DNA of 6,990 bases, from NCBI GenBank assembly GCA_026418875.1, contig JAOAAM010000462.1, positions 1 to 6,990 on the forward strand, written 5' to 3'. Below, piece after piece: positions 6,901-6,990 of this stretch. The DNA comes from Gemmataceae bacterium. Its GTDB lineage: Bacteria; Planctomycetota; Planctomycetia; Gemmatales; Gemmataceae. The notes under the pieces are model-generated. The model did not search any database. It saw only the letters and a list, made by a program, of their open reading frames with translations, and was not told the origin of the DNA. Position numbers and translations under genes: made by a program. The first letter of the stretch is position 1. Each line of letters begins with the position of its first letter.

Positions 6901-6990
6901 TTGTTCAAGGCCCGGTCTGGGTCCGGATTCGATGGCAACCGCCGAGCCAATTCACTCGCCAAAGCCCGAGACAACGGCTCACCCCAAGCG
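3990..6990 (-). CDS. glnE: Bifunctional glutamine synthetase adenylyltransferase/adenylyl-removing enzyme (5' end cut by window edge)
   Basis: GlnE attaches AMP to a Tyr of glutamine synthetase when glutamine is plentiful and removes it when glutamine is scarce, usually under PII control. The frame is open to the window edge. 999 residues are visible, against 946 in full-length E. coli GlnE. A TTG at 6974 is a possible start but is not supported over one upstream. Numbered from that TTG, the N-terminal (removase) nucleotidyltransferase domain has GKLGG at 180-184, SDIDL at 191-195, VDLRLRP at 240-246 and GGIRDIEF at 339-346. The C-terminal (transferase) domain has GKLGG at 725-729, SDLDL at 736-740, VDLRLRP at 778-784 and GGQADVEF at 873-880. 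Both catalytic Asp sets are intact, so both activities are expected. Each half is preceded by the same PDPD-x-x-LNNLE motif (17-27 and 572-582), a trace of the internal duplication. A Pro/Ser/Arg-rich stretch at about 431-462 looks like an insertion. Downstream lie murB and ftsQ on the same strand. Confidence 0.95.
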   Translation of the reverse strand, partial: AWGEPLSRALASELARRLPSNPDPDRALNNLERFLAARPSALTELLGDRAMGLEVLLPILGTSQFFADALVAEPESLRMLRVPLRHTPGPTELQRELRQAVADAHDDAALLRAFRRFRRRHILRIGTNDIIHDRTLEEITLDISDVADAAIAVALEAALRRLTARFGEPMGENGQPARCVVLAFGKLGGRELNYSSDIDLMVVYDREGATSGRPSLDNDEFFARVVGEMIRLLGSHTEDGQAYRVDLRLRPEGSRGPLARSLASTLAYYDSLGRTWERQALIKVRPVAGDMGLGEAFLHGVTPFVYHRYLSFAEIHEIKALKRRIEHRVRQSGTDESDVKLGIGGIRDIEFAVQFLQLLHGASMPALREANTLRALQALEAAGCLTPTEFAVLDDGYRFLRRVEHRLQLLFDLQTHRLPAAPEEMGLLARRMGYRPRSEGTPASRISHRPPRSLLDDAPPAVIDTRDLLVDPLDAFLHEFHEKTRLNRQVLDHLLHGTFAESGDPLGPETDLVLDPEPSPATIQAVMERYRFRDAMGAYRNLCRLAEESVPFLSTPRCRHFLASVAPALLRALSQTPDPDQTLNNLEQVTASLGAKSVLWELFRFSPPSLQLTIDLCSGSQFLTDILINNPGMIDDLLDSLVLNRPRTRAELAAELAELCRNAHDVEPILHSFQDKEWLRIGVGDLLGKTPIRETTAALSDLAESLLTQVMDHHVRQIPPPTRFVVLGLGKLGGREMSYHSDLDLILIYDDAPGDHLPRFTELVQQVIRTLSQPGAMGRLYKVDLRLRPTGSTGQLATPLSEFRRYFAAGHAQLWERQALMRARVIVGDPDFAHEVADAIGELALGPAWKPQHAQEIRGMRERLERGRSDRDVKRGRGGQADVEFLLQLLQLKYGRAIPTLRTTNSWSLLDAAREANLLHDDEWRDLQAGYDFLRRVESRVRLMTNRALDEYPEAVEEQDKLAWRLRFADARSFLETLETHRRRVRELFEIVVRRESVD

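Overview
The window reads as GC-rich bacterial core-genome sequence, most likely from a planctomycete. That assignment is an inference. It rests mainly on the MurB sequence: its C-terminal part carries an RMRKAW / LIERAGL / ANYVV pattern and it ends in Trp, which resembles planctomycete MurB as I remember the family. Nothing here points to a mobile element, CRISPR array, rRNA or tRNA.

Layout from right to left along the minus strand, the direction in which almost all genes run. From 6990 to 3990 lies glnE, the bifunctional glutamine synthetase adenylyltransferase/adenylyl-removase, whose 5' end is cut by the window edge. After 33 bases comes murB (3956-3078, UDP-N-acetylenolpyruvoylglucosamine reductase), and after a further 5 bases an ftsQ-like division gene (3072-2341). 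These three are tightly packed and are probably co-transcribed. A second minus-strand unit, prfB (1626-471, release factor 2) followed after 3 bases by tsaE (467 to beyond position 1), starts from a good sigma70-type promoter at about 1742-1713. Between the two units lies a 439-base non-coding stretch and one small plus-strand gene (2066-2260, 64 residues, unknown function) with a perfect AGGAGG ribosome binding site. It faces ftsQ tail to tail and prfB head to head.

prfB carries the classical programmed +1 frameshift. A 23-codon leader frame ends in CTT TGA C, and the rest of RF2 continues in the +1 frame from GAC. A gene call that ignores this starts at 1514 and loses 37 residues. RF2 reads UGA, so low RF2 favours the frameshift and restores RF2 (autoregulation). 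prfB itself also ends in TGA followed by C, 3 bases and in frame before the tsaE start.

The themes are translation fidelity (RF2, t6A tRNA modification by TsaE), cell wall synthesis and division (MurB, FtsQ), and nitrogen control (GlnE). I see no evidence of a new multi-gene system. The points most worth checking are the MurB active-site substitutions, the prfB recoding site with no obvious internal Shine-Dalgarno stimulator, the prfB/tsaE junction and the small orphan gene.
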